Source: Bacteroidales bacterium | GTDB taxonomy: Bacteria > Bacteroidota > Bacteroidia > Bacteroidales > F082 | Length of the DNA: 8,793 nt | Direction of reading: 5' to 3' | Assembly: GCA_024762735.1 (NCBI GenBank) | Contig: JANTGU010000079.1 | Span: 1 to 8,793, forward strand | In this document: positions 7,673 to 8,793 of the stretch, piece by piece | Numbering within the stretch: the first letter of the stretch is position 1 | Layout of the letters: every line of letters starts with the position of its first letter | The notes under the pieces: generated by a model | Database searches by the model: none | What the model was told of the DNA's origin: nothing | The model's input: the letters and a program-made list of their open reading frames with translations, nothing else | Translations under genes and position numbers: made by a program

Positions 7673-8793
7673 ATGAAACCAATGGAAAGTAAACTTACTG
7701 TTTTAATAGTTGATGATGAAGCAAGAGTAATCGACGAAATCAAAGAATTTTTAAAAAGCAAAAGCTATCAGGTGCTATCGGCTTCAAAGCCTTCGGAAGC
7801 TTTCGCGTTAATAGAAAAGAATAGCATCGATATTGTGATTCTTGACATTCGGTTACCCGAGATGAGCGGACTGGAAGTGCTGGAGAAGATAAAAGGTAAA
7901 AACCCCTACATCGAAGTTATTATGATAAGCGGCCATGGCGACATGAACACGGTGATAGAAGCCATGCGGCGTGGCGCTACCGACTATTTTGCCAAACCTT
8001 TCAGGCTGGTTGACATCCAAAATGCCATCACCCGCACACAGCGTTTTATTGACTTAAACCGTAAGTTAAAAGTAATGGAATCCGGCCTCGACAGGCTTTC
8101 AAAGCAGTTGCTTGAAAACATTGGCAGCCAATTGCTGGGTAAGAGCAAGGCCATGAAACACCTCACCGCCATGATGACCAAAGTAGCCCATACCGATGAC
8201 ACGTCGGTGTTGATTCTGGGTGAAAGTGGTACCGGTAAAGAGCTGGTGGCGCACGGCATTCATTACATGAGCGAGCGAAACAAAAACACCTTTTACTCGG
8301 TAAACTGCTCGGCCATTCCCGAGAGCCTTTTTGAAAGTGAATTTTTCGGCCACAAAAAAGGAGCTTTTACGGGAGCCACCGAAGACAAAAAAGGTTGGTT
8401 TGAAATTGCCGATGGGGGCACCCTGTTTTTAGATGAAATTTCGGACATGCCGCTGGGTCAGCAGGCAAAACTGTTGCGTGTACTCGAAGAACGAAAAGTA
8501 AGCAAGGTCGGATCGAGAGAAACTGTAACCGTTGATGTGCGGGTGATTGCAGCTTCCAACAAAAACCTGGAGGAGCTTACCACGCAAAATAAATTCAGGC
8601 TTGACCTCTTCCACCGGTTAAGTATTTTTGTCATCGATGTACCTTCGCTGCGTGAGCGAAAGGAAGACATCCCCATATTAACCGATTATTTTCTAAAAAT
8701 GTATGCCACCAAGCATAATGATAAAGTGAAAGGTATCAGCGATGAGGCCATGGAACTGTTAACCGGTCATAATTTCCCGGGAAATGTGAGAGA
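7673..8793 (+). CDS. NtrC-family sigma-54-dependent response regulator (C-terminal DNA-binding domain beyond right edge)
   Basis: There are 373 codons in the window. The receiver (residues 8-125) has Asp14-Asp15, phospho-acceptor Asp58, Ser86 and Lys108. After a linker helix comes the AAA+ sigma-54 interaction domain (from about 153): Walker A GESGTGKE (183-190), the sigma-54-contacting loop GAFTGA (230-235) intact, Walker B LFLDE (251-255), sensor I region IAASN (292-296), likely arginine fingers at Arg309 and Arg315, and sensor II FPGNVR at 368-373 where the window ends. The expected C-terminal Fis-type helix-turn-helix is not visible. The protein should activate sigma-54 promoters by ATP hydrolysis after phosphorylation, most probably by the kinase whose stop codon ends 1 base before this ATG, which suggests translational coupling. 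ATG at 7682 (residue 4) is an alternative start. No Shine-Dalgarno sequence precedes either. Confidence 0.97.
   Translation, partial: MKPMESKLTVLIVDDEARVIDEIKEFLKSKSYQVLSASKPSEAFALIEKNSIDIVILDIRLPEMSGLEVLEKIKGKNPYIEVIMISGHGDMNTVIEAMRRGATDYFAKPFRLVDIQNAITRTQRFIDLNRKLKVMESGLDRLSKQLLENIGSQLLGKSKAMKHLTAMMTKVAHTDDTSVLILGESGTGKELVAHGIHYMSERNKNTFYSVNCSAIPESLFESEFFGHKKGAFTGATEDKKGWFEIADGGTLFLDEISDMPLGQQAKLLRVLEERKVSKVGSRETVTVDVRVIAASNKNLEELTTQNKFRLDLFHRLSIFVIDVPSLRERKEDIPILTDYFLKMYATKHNDKVKGISDEAMELLTGHNFPGNVR

Noticed and set aside
7984..8676. Minus-strand frames opposite the response regulator (7984-8259, 8099-8353, 8429-8614, 8458-8676)
   Set aside because: They are shadows of the highly conserved AAA+ domain on the plus strand, with no start context or domain evidence.

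Overview
The window looks like chromosomal DNA from a member of the Bacteroidota. The evidence is the gene content (a lipoprotein-type alpha-2-macroglobulin, a short BamA-like barrel and a DUF1684 domain of Bacteroidota style), the lack of Shine-Dalgarno sequences before every start, A-rich leaders, and an exact Bacteroidota-type -7 element (TAnnTTTG) upstream of one gene. The order or genus cannot be fixed from the sequence alone. No mobile elements, RNA genes, CRISPR arrays or pseudogenes were seen, and the window is almost entirely coding.

Layout. Positions 1-2869 on the minus strand carry the N-terminal half (956 residues) of a large bacterial alpha-2-macroglobulin lipoprotein that runs off the left edge. 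A 145-base divergent intergenic region (2870-3014) follows, with the likely promoters for both directions. The plus strand then holds four tightly packed genes: a POTRA-less BamA/TamA-like outer membrane barrel (3015-4184); a single-pass periplasmic protein that fuses a DUF218 (ElyC/SanA/YdcF-like) domain to a DUF1684 domain (4192-5433); a soluble histidine kinase with the order REC-GAF-PAS-HisKA-HATPase (5446-7671); and an NtrC-family sigma-54-dependent response regulator (7673 to the right edge, C-terminal DNA-binding domain cut off). The gaps are 7, 12 and 1 bases, so the four are probably one transcription unit.

How they may work together. The kinase and regulator are almost certainly a cognate pair: the H-box is of the NtrB-like HEINQPL type and the partner is NtrC-like. 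The kinase has no membrane segment and carries its own N-terminal receiver, so it probably integrates cytoplasmic signals with a phosphoryl input from another protein. The upstream barrel and the DUF218-DUF1684 protein are envelope proteins. The divergent alpha-2-macroglobulin belongs to a family thought to trap proteases in the periplasm. An envelope maintenance or stress locus with its own sigma-54 control is a reasonable inference, but nothing in the window proves that the regulator acts on these genes. The most unusual item is the DUF218-DUF1684 fusion and its place in this cassette.
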